Positions 18,631 through 26,910 of a stretch of 63,472 bases of DNA are shown here, one piece after another. Every line of letters starts with the position of its first letter. Positions within the stretch are counted from its first letter, which is position 1. Position numbers and translations under genes: made by a program. Source of the stretch: Phocaeicola_A sp045545095 (GTDB taxonomy: Bacteria; Bacteroidota; Bacteroidia; Bacteroidales; Bacteroidaceae); assembly GCA_045545095.1 (NCBI GenBank), contig JAZQAG010000051.1, positions 1-63,472 of the forward strand, read 5' to 3'. The notes beneath the pieces were generated by a model that worked only from the letters and a program-made list of their open reading frames with translations, made no database searches and was not told where the DNA came from.

Positions 18631-18699
18631 CAGCCGATTTAAGTTTAGTCAACATAAAGTCTAACGTAATTAATTAAAAATTAAACACTTATTTATTAA

Positions 18700-20487
18700 A
18701 TGGAAAATTTAAAGAATGTAGCTCCCCTGGAAGATTTTAACTGGGAAGCTTATGAAAATGGTGCTGCAGAGACAAATCTCAGCAAAGAAGAGTTGGAGAA
18801 AGCCTACGATGGCACTCTGAACAACGTAAACAACAATGAGGTTGTTGACGGTAAGGTTATCTCAATGAACAAACGTGAAGTCGTTGTAAACATCGGTTAC
18901 AAATCAGACGGTATCATTCCCCTGAGCGAGTTCCGTTACAACCCTGAATTGGCCGTAGGCGATACCGTTGAGGTATATATTGAGAACCAAGAAGACAAAA
19001 AAGGTCAGTTGATTCTGTCACACAAGAAAGCACGTGCTGCACGCTCTTGGGATCGTGTTAACGCAGCTTTGGAGAACGAAGAAATCATCAAGGGTTACAT
19101 CAAGTGCCGTACAAAGGGTGGTATGATTGTCGATGTATTTGGCATCGAAGCCTTCTTGCCCGGTTCACAGATTGACGTTAAGCCAATCCGCGACTACGAT
19201 GTATTCGTTGACAAGACCATGGAGTTCAAGATTGTTAAGATCAACCAGGAATTCAAGAATGTTGTAGTATCACATAAGGCTCTGATTGAGGCTGAACTTG
19301 AACAGCAAAAGAAAGAAATCATCGGTAAACTTGAAAAGGGACAGGTACTCGAAGGTACTGTCAAGAACATCACCTCTTACGGTGTATTCATCGACTTGGG
19401 TGGTGTTGACGGTTTGATTCACATCACAGACCTTTCTTGGGGCCGTGTAAGCGATCCAAAGGAAGTGGTCGAGTTGGATCAGAAGATTAACGTTGTTATC
19501 CTCGACTTCGACGATGAGAAGAAGCGTATTGCTCTCGGCTTGAAGCAATTGACTCCTCATCCATGGGATGCATTAAATAACGAATTAAAAGTTGGCGACA
19601 AGGTAGAAGGCAAGGTAGTAGTAATGGCTGATTATGGTGCATTCATCGAGATTGCTCCTGGTGTAGAAGGCTTGATTCATGTATCAGAAATGTCATGGAG
19701 CCAGCATCTGCGTAGCGCTCAAGACTTTATGAAGGTTGGCGATACTGTAGAAGCCGTTATCTTGACTTTGGATCGTGACGAGCGTAAGATGTCTTTGGGT
19801 ATCAAGCAGTTGAAGCAAGATCCATGGGAAGCTATCGAAGAAAAATATCCCGTAGGAAGCAAGCACACAGCAAAAGTTCGCAACTTTACCAACTTCGGTG
19901 TATTCGTAGAAATTGAAGAAGGTGTTGATGGTCTCATCCACATTTCTGACCTTTCATGGACCAAGAAGGTTAAACATCCTTCTGAATTCACCCAAATTGG
20001 TGCTGAAATCGAAGTACAGGTATTGGAAATCGATAAGGACAATCGTCGTTTGAGCCTCGGTCACAAGCAGTTGGAAGAGAATCCTTGGGATGTATTCGAA
20101 ACTGTATTCACTGTAGATTCAATCCACGAAGGAACCATCATCGAATTGTTAGACAAGGGAGCCGTCATTTCTCTGCCTTACGGTGTAGAAGGATTTGCTA
20201 CTCCTAAGCACCTTGTGAAAGAGGACGCTTCACAGGCTCAATTGAATGAAAAATTGGAATTCAAAGTTATTGAGTTCAACAAAGAAGCCAAGCGCATCAT
20301 CTTGTCACATAGCCGCATTTTTGAAGATGTAGCTAAAGCAGAAGCTAAAGCAGAAAAGAAAGCTGCAGCCAAGAAGAATAGCAAGAAGGAAGAAGCTCCT
20401 GTTATTCAAAATCAGGCTGCCTCTACCACTCTTGGCGATATTGACGCATTGGCTGCTTTGAAAGAGCAAATGGAGAAAGGTAAATAA
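18700..20487 (+). CDS. rpsA: 30S ribosomal protein S1
   Basis: This 595-residue protein binds mRNA on the small subunit and helps initiation, which matters in Bacteroidales where Shine-Dalgarno sequences are weak. Six S1/OB repeats are visible; repeats 3-5 carry the strongest motifs (YGVFIDLGGVDGLIHITDLSW, YGAFIEIAPGVEGLIHVSEMSW, FGVFVEIEEGVDGLIHISDLSW). The C terminus is a Lys/Ala/Glu-rich tail (AKAEKKAAAKKNSKKEE), likely disordered. It is monocistronic, with its own promoter and a strong terminator directly after it. Length and repeat number match Bacteroidetes S1. Confidence 0.98.
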   Translation: MENLKNVAPLEDFNWEAYENGAAETNLSKEELEKAYDGTLNNVNNNEVVDGKVISMNKREVVVNIGYKSDGIIPLSEFRYNPELAVGDTVEVYIENQEDKKGQLILSHKKARAARSWDRVNAALENEEIIKGYIKCRTKGGMIVDVFGIEAFLPGSQIDVKPIRDYDVFVDKTMEFKIVKINQEFKNVVVSHKALIEAELEQQKKEIIGKLEKGQVLEGTVKNITSYGVFIDLGGVDGLIHITDLSWGRVSDPKEVVELDQKINVVILDFDDEKKRIALGLKQLTPHPWDALNNELKVGDKVEGKVVVMADYGAFIEIAPGVEGLIHVSEMSWSQHLRSAQDFMKVGDTVEAVILTLDRDERKMSLGIKQLKQDPWEAIEEKYPVGSKHTAKVRNFTNFGVFVEIEEGVDGLIHISDLSWTKKVKHPSEFTQIGAEIEVQVLEIDKDNRRLSLGHKQLEENPWDVFETVFTVDSIHEGTIIELLDKGAVISLPYGVEGFATPKHLVKEDASQAQLNEKLEFKVIEFNKEAKRIILSHSRIFEDVAKAEAKAEKKAAAKKNSKKEEAPVIQNQAASTTLGDIDALAALKEQMEKGK

Positions 20488-20537
20488 ATTTGCATTAACT
20501 GTTGACAAGTTAACAAGAATTTAGATACATGAGAAAG

Positions 20538-20574
20538 GGCCGATGAGAAAATTATTTTCATCGGCCTTTTTATA
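20538..20574 (+). terminator. Rho-independent terminator of rpsA
   Basis: A 9-bp GC-rich stem (GGCCGATGA at 20538-20546, TCATCGGCC at 20558-20566) is followed by TTTTTATATTTT. It lies 50 bp after the rpsA stop and before rnz. Confidence 0.85.
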
Positions 20575-20595
20575 TTTTAAGTCCAATAATGACGC

Positions 20596-21510
20596 ATGGA
20601 AAAATTTGAGCTCCACATACTCGGATGCGGTTCTGCATTACCCACAACCCGTCACTTCCCTACATCACAAGTATTGAATATACGTGAAAAACTGTATATG
20701 ATAGATTGTGGCGAAGGAACGCAAATTCAGTTACGTCGTTCCAAATTACGTTTCAACCGTCTGAATCATATATTTATCAGCCATCTGCATGGTGACCACT
20801 GTTTCGGACTAATCGGACTAATCTCCACATTTAGCCTACTGGGGCGCACAGCAGACCTACATATTTATGCCCACCGTGAACTGGAACCATTAATGCGCCA
20901 ATGGCTAGATTTCTTCTGTCAAGGAATCAGCTTTAATATCATATTCCATACTTTCAATGAACAACAAGGGGAAACCATCTACGAGGACCGCTCAGTAAAA
21001 GTCTGCACTATACCCTTAAAGCACAGAATCCCTTGCGTAGGATTCCTTTTTACAGAGAAACCAACTCCCGATCACTTGATAAGAGATATGATAGATTTCT
21101 ACCAAATTCCCTCTTACGAGTTGAATCGCATAAAAAATGGAGGAGATTATACTACACCAGACGGTAAATTAATTCCACACAACCGACTGACGACCCCATC
21201 TGCCCCTCCCCGAAGTTATGCCTATTGTTCAGACACCATTCCATTAAACGGGAATATACCACTCATAAAAGGGGTTGATATATTATTCCATGAGGCCACG
21301 TTCGGGGAAGATAATGCAAAACGCGCCCACGAGACCCACCACTCCACCGCCAAACAAGCCGCCACATTAGCAAAGAAAGCCGGAGTCAAGCAACTGCTTA
21401 TTGGACATTTCAGCGCCAGATATGAAGACGAAAGTCTACTGTTAAAGGAAGCACAGGAAATCTTTCCACAGACAATATTAGCCAAAGAGAACATGCGCAT
21501 AAATATATAA
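20596..21510 (+). CDS. rnz: Ribonuclease Z (tRNA 3'-end processing endonuclease)
   Basis: This 304-residue metallo-beta-lactamase-fold enzyme trims 3' trailers from tRNA precursors. The zinc-binding motif is ISHLHGDHCFGL (about residues 62-73). Further ligands are expected at the HETHHST and IGHFSARY segments near residues 245 and 277. Length agrees with bacterial RNase Z. This matters here because the tRNA-Ser gene at 28924-29011 does not encode its CCA end. It starts 22 bp after the rpsA terminator with no obvious TAnnTTTG box, and is followed by the sigma-factor operon. Confidence 0.96.
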   Translation: MEKFELHILGCGSALPTTRHFPTSQVLNIREKLYMIDCGEGTQIQLRRSKLRFNRLNHIFISHLHGDHCFGLIGLISTFSLLGRTADLHIYAHRELEPLMRQWLDFFCQGISFNIIFHTFNEQQGETIYEDRSVKVCTIPLKHRIPCVGFLFTEKPTPDHLIRDMIDFYQIPSYELNRIKNGGDYTTPDGKLIPHNRLTTPSAPPRSYAYCSDTIPLNGNIPLIKGVDILFHEATFGEDNAKRAHETHHSTAKQAATLAKKAGVKQLLIGHFSARYEDESLLLKEAQEIFPQTILAKENMRINI

Positions 21511-21564
21511 GTAAAGATTAAACCTTTTGCCAAAATCATAGTCTTATGACAACAGATTGCACCA

Positions 21565-22122
21565 ATGCTCATGAAGATATCCAGTGAACAAAAACTCATA
21601 GAAGAGTTACAATGTCCCGAGACACGAAATCGTGCCTTTGAACGAGTGGTGCATACATACAGCGAGCAATTGTATTGGCAAATAAGACGAATGGTCCTTT
21701 CACACGATGACACCAACGATCTGTTACAAAATACTTTCATTAAAGCATGGAATGGATTGGAACAATTTAGAGGTGATTCACGTCTGTCAACATGGCTTTA
21801 CCGCATTGCATTAAATGAGACTCTTACATTCCTTAACCAACAACGTGCCATTGATACCGTGGAAATAGATTCTCCAGAAGGAGCTATGGCCGAACGATTG
21901 GAAGGAGACACTTGGTTTGATGGAGACGAAGCCCAAAGATTATTACAAGAAGCACTTTTAACCCTACCTGACAAACAAAGATTGGTATTCAACATGAAAT
22001 ACTTCGATGAAATGAAATACGAAGAAATTTCGCAAGTATTAGGTACCAGTGTAGGAGCGCTAAAAGCATCGTATCATTTAGCCATAAAGAAAATAAGTCA
22101 TTTTTTAGAAGGATACATTTAA
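21565..22122 (+). CDS. ECF-type RNA polymerase sigma factor
   Basis: This 185-residue sigma-70-family protein has region 2 at about 25-95 (YSEQLYWQIRRMVLSHDDTNDLLQNTFIKAW, then FRGDSRLSTWLYRIALNETL) and region 4 at about 130-180 (LPDKQRLVFNMKYFDEMKYEEISQVLG, SVGALKASYHLAIKKI). It starts a three-gene operon with an anti-sigma-like membrane protein and a Spy-like periplasmic protein (gaps of 49 and 46 bp), suggesting an envelope-stress circuit. An in-frame ATG two codons downstream is an alternative start. Confidence 0.93.
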   Translation: MLMKISSEQKLIEELQCPETRNRAFERVVHTYSEQLYWQIRRMVLSHDDTNDLLQNTFIKAWNGLEQFRGDSRLSTWLYRIALNETLTFLNQQRAIDTVEIDSPEGAMAERLEGDTWFDGDEAQRLLQEALLTLPDKQRLVFNMKYFDEMKYEEISQVLGTSVGALKASYHLAIKKISHFLEGYI

Positions 22123-22171
22123 ACCTTATTGGGTTATATATGTCAAATAAGAGAAAAGCAGTTAGAATAAA

Positions 22172-22573
22172 ATGAAAGAAGAACAAGACATCATCAAAAA
22201 ATGCGGCAAGGAAACGCCATTCACAGTTCCCGAAGGATACTTCGAGGAGTTCAATCGGCGGATGATGGAACAACTTCCCCTCAAGGAGAATATTACAAAA
22301 GAACGCTCCGAGGAATTGCATATCACAACTTGGCAACGCATCAAGCCCTTACTGTACTTGGCAGCCATGTTTGTCGGTATGATTGTTTGTGTCAAGGTTG
22401 TACTAGGAGAAGTCACCACCAAAGAAAGCAACGAATCAATGGCTACAAATGCCACTATCTATGAAAATATCATAGATTATGAACAGATGAGTGATGAATA
22501 CATTTCCACTTTGGTGGAATACACAATGATGGACAGTTACGATTTGTACCAATATTTAACTGAAGTTGATTAA
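22172..22573 (+). CDS. Small membrane protein, probable anti-sigma-type regulator
   Basis: This 133-residue protein has a cytosolic N terminus containing PFTVPEGYFEEFNRRMM, a motif common in Bacteroidetes proteins encoded beside ECF sigma factors. One transmembrane segment follows at about residues 64-83 (PLLYLAAMFVGMIVCVKVVL), then an acidic C-terminal tail. Position right after the sigma gene and single-span topology suggest it sequesters or senses for the sigma factor. There is no recognisable zinc-binding anti-sigma motif, so the function is inferred from context. Confidence 0.8.
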   Translation: MKEEQDIIKKCGKETPFTVPEGYFEEFNRRMMEQLPLKENITKERSEELHITTWQRIKPLLYLAAMFVGMIVCVKVVLGEVTTKESNESMATNATIYENIIDYEQMSDEYISTLVEYTMMDSYDLYQYLTEVD

Positions 22574-22619
22574 GATAGACTGAATCAGTTTTACTTATCC
22601 CATATAAACAACTGAAAAT

Positions 22620-23093
22620 ATGAAGAAAAGAGTAACTATATTATTAACGGTACTCACCTTAGGAATTGGCCTCACTATAGCCCAATCCCCGCAACAAGGA
22701 AAACGAGACCGCCTAAGTCCGGAAGAATTCAAAGAGAAATTCCAGACATTCATCACCAAGCATGCCCAACTGACAGAGAAAGAATCCACAGCATTCTTTC
22801 CCATATATGAAGAATGCCAGAAAAAGAAGCACGAAAAAAATGAGCGCATATGGAAACTGCGCAAGGAAGTACGAAACAAACAATTAAGTGAAGCTGAATA
22901 CGAGAAGATTCTTGAAGAAATTGCAGATCTCCGCATTCAAATAGACCAATTGGACAAATCATACTTACCACGTTACCATAAAATTTTATCCTATAAGAAG
23001 ATATTCGATGTGCAAGGCGCCGAAGCACGATTCCACCGTGAACTTTTAAAAGAAGCAAACCATAAAAGAAACCCTAAAAGGGGTAATCAATAA
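22620..23093 (+). CDS. Spy/CpxP-like periplasmic helical protein
   Basis: This 157-residue protein has a signal peptide (MKKRVTILLTVLTLGIGLTIAQ) and then a highly charged, entirely helical domain (LSPEEFKEKFQTFITKHAQLTEKE; LRKEVRNKQLSEAEYEKILEEIADL). That layout resembles periplasmic Spy/CpxP-type chaperones or heavy-metal sensors. As last gene of the sigma/anti-sigma operon it is probably an effector or ligand of the stress response. A hairpin and a 22-bp tandem repeat array follow it. Confidence 0.8.
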   Translation: MKKRVTILLTVLTLGIGLTIAQSPQQGKRDRLSPEEFKEKFQTFITKHAQLTEKESTAFFPIYEECQKKKHEKNERIWKLRKEVRNKQLSEAEYEKILEEIADLRIQIDQLDKSYLPRYHKILSYKKIFDVQGAEARFHRELLKEANHKRNPKRGNQ

Positions 23094-23169
23094 TATCTAG
23101 TTTTTATATGATGATTGCCAGTCGGTCAACCGACCGACATAGCGCGGAGAGGTGTGTCTGAGAAGATGC

Positions 23170-23194
23170 GCCTCTTTTGTTGTCAATAAGAGGC
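23170..23194 (+). terminator. Hairpin after the sigma operon, possible terminator
   Basis: A 7-bp stem (GCCTCTT at 23170-23176, AAGAGGC at 23188-23194) with an 11-nt loop is followed by ATTTTACA. The U-tract is weak. It lies between convergent genes (Spy-like and folA). A second small hairpin GTCGGT-CA-ACCGAC lies at 23121-23134. Confidence 0.45.
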
Positions 23195-23217
23195 ATTTTA
23201 CACGATTTCTGTTTGCA

Positions 23218-23301
23218 AACGAAGCTTGCTTCATCGGGCAACGGAGCTTGCTATATCAGCCAACGCAACTTACTCCATCAGGCTACGGAGCAAGCTGTAT
23301 T
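23218..23301. repeat. Degenerate 22-bp tandem repeat, about four units
   Basis: Units begin at 23218, 23240, 23262 and 23284, each starting (A/T)ACG and, in the first three, ending ATC(A/G)G(G/C)C. Unit 1 contains GAAGCTTGCTTC, and unit 4 carries GCAAGCT, the complement of AGCTTGC in units 1-2, so local hairpins form. The array lies between the 3' ends of the Spy-like gene and folA. No spacers are present, so it is not a CRISPR array. Confidence 0.7.
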
Positions 23302-23319
23302 TTAAAGGGTAGCTAAAAT

Positions 23320-23811
23320 TCAAAGGTTTCTCTTATAATCTATAAAAGAATACGAATAAGCATGCTTTTCATCAGCAGAATGCTCTTCACGAAAGACCTC
23401 TTTCCATACAGTTGATTCAATTAAAGGGAAATAGGCATCTGCCTGAGCAGGCATATCCCGCACCAGAGTAATATACAAACTGTCTGCCAGAGGAAGCGCT
23501 TGTTCATAAACCATAGAACCACCAATAATGAAGACCTCTTCATCAGACTGGCAATGCGCCAATGCCTCTTCTAAAGATATATAATGTTCTGCCCCTTCAT
23601 AAAATGCATCTGCTTGCCGGGAGAGGACAATATTTCTCCTATTAGGCAATGCCCCTTTCGGCAATGACTCAAATGTCCGACGTCCCATAATGATAGTGTG
23701 ACCGGTGGTCAACTGTTTGAAACGTTTCAGGTCATTGGGAAGCCAATACAGAAGTTTATTCTCGTAACCAATAGCACGATTCTCCGCAATACAGACTATA
23801 ATGGAAATCAT
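23320..23811 (-). CDS. folA: Dihydrofolate reductase
   Basis: This 163-residue enzyme reduces dihydrofolate to tetrahydrofolate with NADPH. Visible motifs: IIVCIAENRAIGYENKLLYWLPNDLKRFK (substrate loop with acidic catalytic residue), HTIIMGRRTFESLP (NADPH binding) and EVFIIGGSMVYEQAL (the conserved GG near residue 98). It is encoded 12 bp downstream of thyA, the standard pairing because thymidylate synthase generates dihydrofolate. Transcription is presumably from the thyA promoter at 24651-24680. Confidence 0.97.
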   Translation of the reverse strand: MISIIVCIAENRAIGYENKLLYWLPNDLKRFKQLTTGHTIIMGRRTFESLPKGALPNRRNIVLSRQADAFYEGAEHYISLEEALAHCQSDEEVFIIGGSMVYEQALPLADSLYITLVRDMPAQADAYFPLIESTVWKEVFREEHSADEKHAYSYSFIDYKRNL

Positions 23812-23823
23812 AATATAAAAGTT

Positions 23824-24621
23824 TTATACAGAGACCTTACCCTTGATATGCGGATGAGGATCATACCCTTCCAACTGAAAATCCTCGTATTTGAAACTGA
23901 ATATATCCTTTACATCCGGATTGATATGCATTGTTGGTAAAGGCCTGGGATCACGAGTCAGTTGAAGTTTCACCTGCTCCAAATGGTCCAAATAAATATG
24001 TGTATCGCCCAAAGTATGTACAAAATCACCAGCCTTGAGCCCCGTAACTTGAGCCATCATTTGCAATAGAAGTGCATATGAAGCAATATTAAAAGGGACT
24101 CCCAAGAAACTGTCGGCACTCCGTTGGTACAATTGCAAACTCAAACGGCCATCTGCTACATAAAATTGAAAGAATGCATGGCAAGGAGGAAGATTCATGT
24201 TGTCCAAATCAGCCACATTCCAGGCGCTGACTATAATACGGCGTGAAGTCGGATTGTCCTTGATTGTCTCTACAGCCTCCTTTATCTGATCAATATGACC
24301 TCCCTTGTAATCGGGCCATGAGCGCCACTGATAACCATAAATATGCCCCAAATCACCAGTTTCGGGGTCTGCCCACTCATTCCAGATACGTACCCCATTT
24401 TCTTGAAGATACTTCACATTCGTATCTCCTTGCAGAAACCATAACAGTTCATGAATAATAGACTTCAGATGAAGTTTCTTGGTAGTAAGCAGGGGAAAGC
24501 CCTCTTCAAGGTTAAATCGCATCTGATGGCCAAATACACTGATAATACCAGTCCCTGTACGGTCATCCTTACGGACTCCCTCACGCAGAATTCTGTCGAG
24601 CAAATCAAGATATTGTTTCAT
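23824..24621 (-). CDS. thyA: Thymidylate synthase
   Basis: This 265-residue protein converts dUMP to dTMP using methylene-tetrahydrofolate. The catalytic cysteine lies in LPPCHAFFQFYV (about residue 147), the dUMP phosphate-binding arginines in DRTGTGIISVFG and TSRRIIVSAWN, and the substrate-binding stretch QRSADSFLGVPFNIASYALL is intact. Length matches the E. coli enzyme almost exactly. It is the first gene of a thyA-folA operon. Its promoter overlaps that of the divergent methyltransferase gene. Confidence 0.98.
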   Translation of the reverse strand: MKQYLDLLDRILREGVRKDDRTGTGIISVFGHQMRFNLEEGFPLLTTKKLHLKSIIHELLWFLQGDTNVKYLQENGVRIWNEWADPETGDLGHIYGYQWRSWPDYKGGHIDQIKEAVETIKDNPTSRRIIVSAWNVADLDNMNLPPCHAFFQFYVADGRLSLQLYQRSADSFLGVPFNIASYALLLQMMAQVTGLKAGDFVHTLGDTHIYLDHLEQVKLQLTRDPRPLPTMHINPDVKDIFSFKYEDFQLEGYDPHPHIKGKVSV

Positions 24622-24647
24622 GAAATGATTCTTTTATGGTTTTCGTG

Positions 24648-24680
24648 TTGCAAAGGTACACTTTTTCTTTATCTTTGCAA
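24648..24680. promoter_or_regulatory. Overlapping divergent promoters of thyA-folA and the rRNA methyltransferase gene
   Basis: TTGCAAAG (24648-24655) and CTTTGCAA (24673-24680) are inverted copies. On the plus strand TTG at 24648 and TATCTTTG at 24670-24677 form a -33/-7 pair with 19-bp spacing. On the minus strand TTG at 24680-24678 and TACCTTTG at 24658-24651 form another, also with 19-bp spacing. Each -33 element is therefore embedded in the -7 arm of the other promoter, so polymerases should compete for the site. Confidence 0.7.
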
Positions 24681-24740
24681 GCAAATAACACTGTAAGTTA
24701 GTTCAAATATACAAACTTATACCATTATCATAATAAACTT

Positions 24741-26204
24741 ATGCTGAAACTACCCGACAATTTCATAACATACACCAGCCATCTATTAGGTGAACCTGCT
24801 TTTCAAGAATTATCCAAAGCTTTGTCAAACGAATCCCCTGTCAGCATCCGTTTCAACCCTTGGAAATGGAAACCGGAGTTCCTGACTTCACCAATGGATG
24901 CAATCCCATGGAATGAAGGAAGCAGTTATCTGCCCACACGTCCGGCCTTCACCTTCGACCCACTATTCCATGCCGGATGCTACTATGTACAAGAGGCGTC
25001 ATCCATGTTTTTAGCCCATATACTCAAGACATTAATATCCAAACCATGCATCATGCTTGACCTATGCGCTGCTCCAGGAGGAAAGTCCACACTTGCCCGT
25101 TCGGTACTCCCGGATGAAAGCATATTGGTCTCTAACGAGATTATACGTACACGCGCACAAGTCTTAGCTGAAAACATGGTAAAATGGGGGCATCCACGCA
25201 CTATAGTAACACAAAATGCCCCATCCGACTTTGCTGAGATCCTCCACCTCTTTGATGTAATTCTGGCAGATGTGCCATGCTCTGGAGAAGGAATGTTCCG
25301 TAAAGACCCTGTAGCTATTTCTGAATGGAGCACAAGCAATGTGGACACTTGCTGGAAACGCCAGCGGGCTATAGTTTCAGACATTTGGGAATGCCTCAAG
25401 CCAGGAGGACTCTTCATCTATAGCACATGTACATACAATGCATTGGAGAATGAAGAGAACGTACAATGGATTATTAAGAACCTTGGAGCAGAAATCATTA
25501 CTATACCCACAGTTCCCAATTGGGGTATCCAAGGAGATGCAACGGGACTATCCCTCCCCGTATATCGCTTCACACCTTCGCACATACGTGGAGAGGGAAT
25601 GTTCATGGCTGTACTACGAAAGCCTGCAGACGAGGCTGTACCAAAAGAACAGCAAGCCTTTCAAGGCTTGGAAATGCCCTTATCGGTTCGAAAAGAAGAA
25701 AAAAGGTCGCAGACAAAAATACAACGCTCACAAGGAAAGGGGAAAAATTCTACGACGACACCAATAACCACATGCCTTTCTTGGCTGACACAAAGCGAAG
25801 ATTACCATTGGGAAGCCAATTCGGACAGTCTGAATGCTTTGCAACTACAAATGCTACCAATAACGAAATTGTTGAGTCAACATCTGAACATTCTTCATGC
25901 AGGAATACCTATAGCAACACTTAAAGGACGCGATTGGATTCCACATCACGCTTTATCCATGAGCCGTGCATTGAATCCCAATGCTTTTCCACAATATAGC
26001 CTGAACTATAAAGATGCCATAGCATATCTCAGACATGAATCTGTCACACTTGGGAGTGAAGTACCCCGCGGATATGTTTTACTGACATACCATAATATTC
26101 CTATAGGATTTGCCAAAAATGTAGGAAACAGGGCCAACAACCTATACCCTAATGAATGGCGAATACGTAGTGGATATGCTCCAATGGAAGCTGTAGAGTT
26201 ATAA
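24741..26204 (+). CDS. RsmF/NOL1/NOP2/Sun-family rRNA (cytosine-5) methyltransferase
   Basis: This 487-residue AdoMet-dependent enzyme should methylate a cytosine in 16S rRNA. The N-terminal domain is followed by the Rossmann methyltransferase core with motif I LCAAPGGKSTLA (about 110-120), motif IV ADVPCSGEGMFRK with the TCxx-type cysteine pair partner (PC, about 185) and motif VI FIYSTCTYN with the catalytic cysteine (about 233). The C-terminal 170 residues resemble the RsmF PUA-like extension (LKGRDWIPHHALSMSR; GYVLLTYHNIPIGFAKNVG). It starts about 60 bp from the bidirectional promoter and ends 6 bp before the triple-palindrome repeat. Confidence 0.92.
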   Translation: MLKLPDNFITYTSHLLGEPAFQELSKALSNESPVSIRFNPWKWKPEFLTSPMDAIPWNEGSSYLPTRPAFTFDPLFHAGCYYVQEASSMFLAHILKTLISKPCIMLDLCAAPGGKSTLARSVLPDESILVSNEIIRTRAQVLAENMVKWGHPRTIVTQNAPSDFAEILHLFDVILADVPCSGEGMFRKDPVAISEWSTSNVDTCWKRQRAIVSDIWECLKPGGLFIYSTCTYNALENEENVQWIIKNLGAEIITIPTVPNWGIQGDATGLSLPVYRFTPSHIRGEGMFMAVLRKPADEAVPKEQQAFQGLEMPLSVRKEEKRSQTKIQRSQGKGKNSTTTPITTCLSWLTQSEDYHWEANSDSLNALQLQMLPITKLLSQHLNILHAGIPIATLKGRDWIPHHALSMSRALNPNAFPQYSLNYKDAIAYLRHESVTLGSEVPRGYVLLTYHNIPIGFAKNVGNRANNLYPNEWRIRSGYAPMEAVEL

Positions 26205-26209
26205 TAATT

Positions 26210-26336
26210 TATCTTAAGATAAATGACCGTCTATCTTAAGATAAATGGGCAAGTATCTTAAGATACTTTGCCAATGAACCTATAATGCCTGAAGACAAAG
26301 AATGTTTTTCTACTAAATTGCAGAAGAACTACCTAT
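26210..26336 (+). repeat. Dispersed intergenic element, copy 2 (three TATCTTAAGATA palindromes)
   Basis: TATCTTAAGATA occurs at 26210, 26232 and 26254, the same 22-bp period as copy 1 at 8-137, followed by the same AGATACTTTGCCAATGAA... block. Differences from copy 1 are mostly single substitutions in the linkers and downstream part. The element begins 6 bp after the methyltransferase stop and lies in a convergent intergenic region. No ORF is present. Confidence 0.88.
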
Positions 26337-26376
26337 ATCAGTATAAAACATGACGCGCATTATTTATAAGAAAGAA

Positions 26377-26414
26377 TAAAAAAGAAGAGGAATCATGCAG
26401 TGCATGATTCCTCT
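26377..26414 (-). terminator. Terminator of the exbB-exbD operon, possibly bidirectional
   Basis: A perfect 14-bp stem (26386-26399 with 26401-26414) has a single-base loop in the DNA; in RNA the inner pairs would open to form the loop. On the minus strand the stem is followed by TCTTTTTTATTC, a good U-tract. On the plus strand CCTTCT follows, weaker. It sits 24 bp beyond the last exbD stop. Confidence 0.8.
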
Positions 26415-26437
26415 CCTTCTAAATATATCATTAATTA

Positions 26438-26902
26438 TCAATTGCGGGATTCCGCAGAATAATTAAGGTTCAAAGCCCACGCTTTACGCAGTTCCTGTTT
26501 GATATCAGTAACAATACCCATTCGTGTATCTTTATCCACTTTCAGAGAAACCTTCATAAAAGGCTTATCAATCTCCTTCATAGCTTCACGTTCCTGATAG
26601 ATGTAATCCTGAACTTCGTAGAGACTTGCGAACTTGTCGTTCAACTGAATTTGTGTACCAGAACCAATCTTTGCACGCAATTCACGTGTAGGTTTACCTA
26701 CGTAAATATACGAAATCAAAGACTTTTTGGTCATTTTCTCAATTTCTGTACCCTTAGGCACCTTGAACTCAACCATCAAAGTAACTTCACGCATCGTAGT
26801 AACAATCATGAAGAAAAACAGGATGGTAAAAATCAAGTCAGGCAATGATGACGTATTCAACGCCGGCATTCCTCTTTTTTCTCCTTTTCCAAATTTACTC
26901 AT
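26438..26902 (-). CDS. exbD: ExbD/TolR-family proton-channel subunit (second copy)
   Basis: This 154-residue biopolymer transport protein has an N-terminal cytosolic stretch, one transmembrane helix (LPDLIFTILFFFMIVTT, about 20-36) whose aspartate is the expected proton-relay residue, and a periplasmic domain. It begins 8 bp after the upstream exbD, so the two are co-translated or tightly coupled. Paired ExbD paralogues are common in Bacteroidetes. It energises TonB-dependent transport together with ExbB and the TonB encoded at 31.0-31.7 kb. Confidence 0.93.
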   Translation of the reverse strand: MSKFGKGEKRGMPALNTSSLPDLIFTILFFFMIVTTMREVTLMVEFKVPKGTEIEKMTKKSLISYIYVGKPTRELRAKIGSGTQIQLNDKFASLYEVQDYIYQEREAMKEIDKPFMKVSLKVDKDTRMGIVTDIKQELRKAWALNLNYSAESRN

Positions 26903-26910
26903 AACTATTA

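Larger units (their letters stand above)
18200..18699. other. Divergent intergenic region between the FAS1/Sus locus and rpsA
   Basis: This 500-bp AT-rich region separates two divergent transcription units and carries the candidate promoters at 18267-18274 (minus) and 18600-18630 (plus). No credible ORF is present. I saw no long inverted repeats or operator-like palindromes, so how the FAS1/Sus locus is induced is not visible here. Confidence 0.6.

Noticed and set aside
23218..23301. Possible CRISPR array
   Set aside because: Units are contiguous and degenerate with no spacers, and no cas genes are present; the same holds for 42702-42811 and the TTAAG element.
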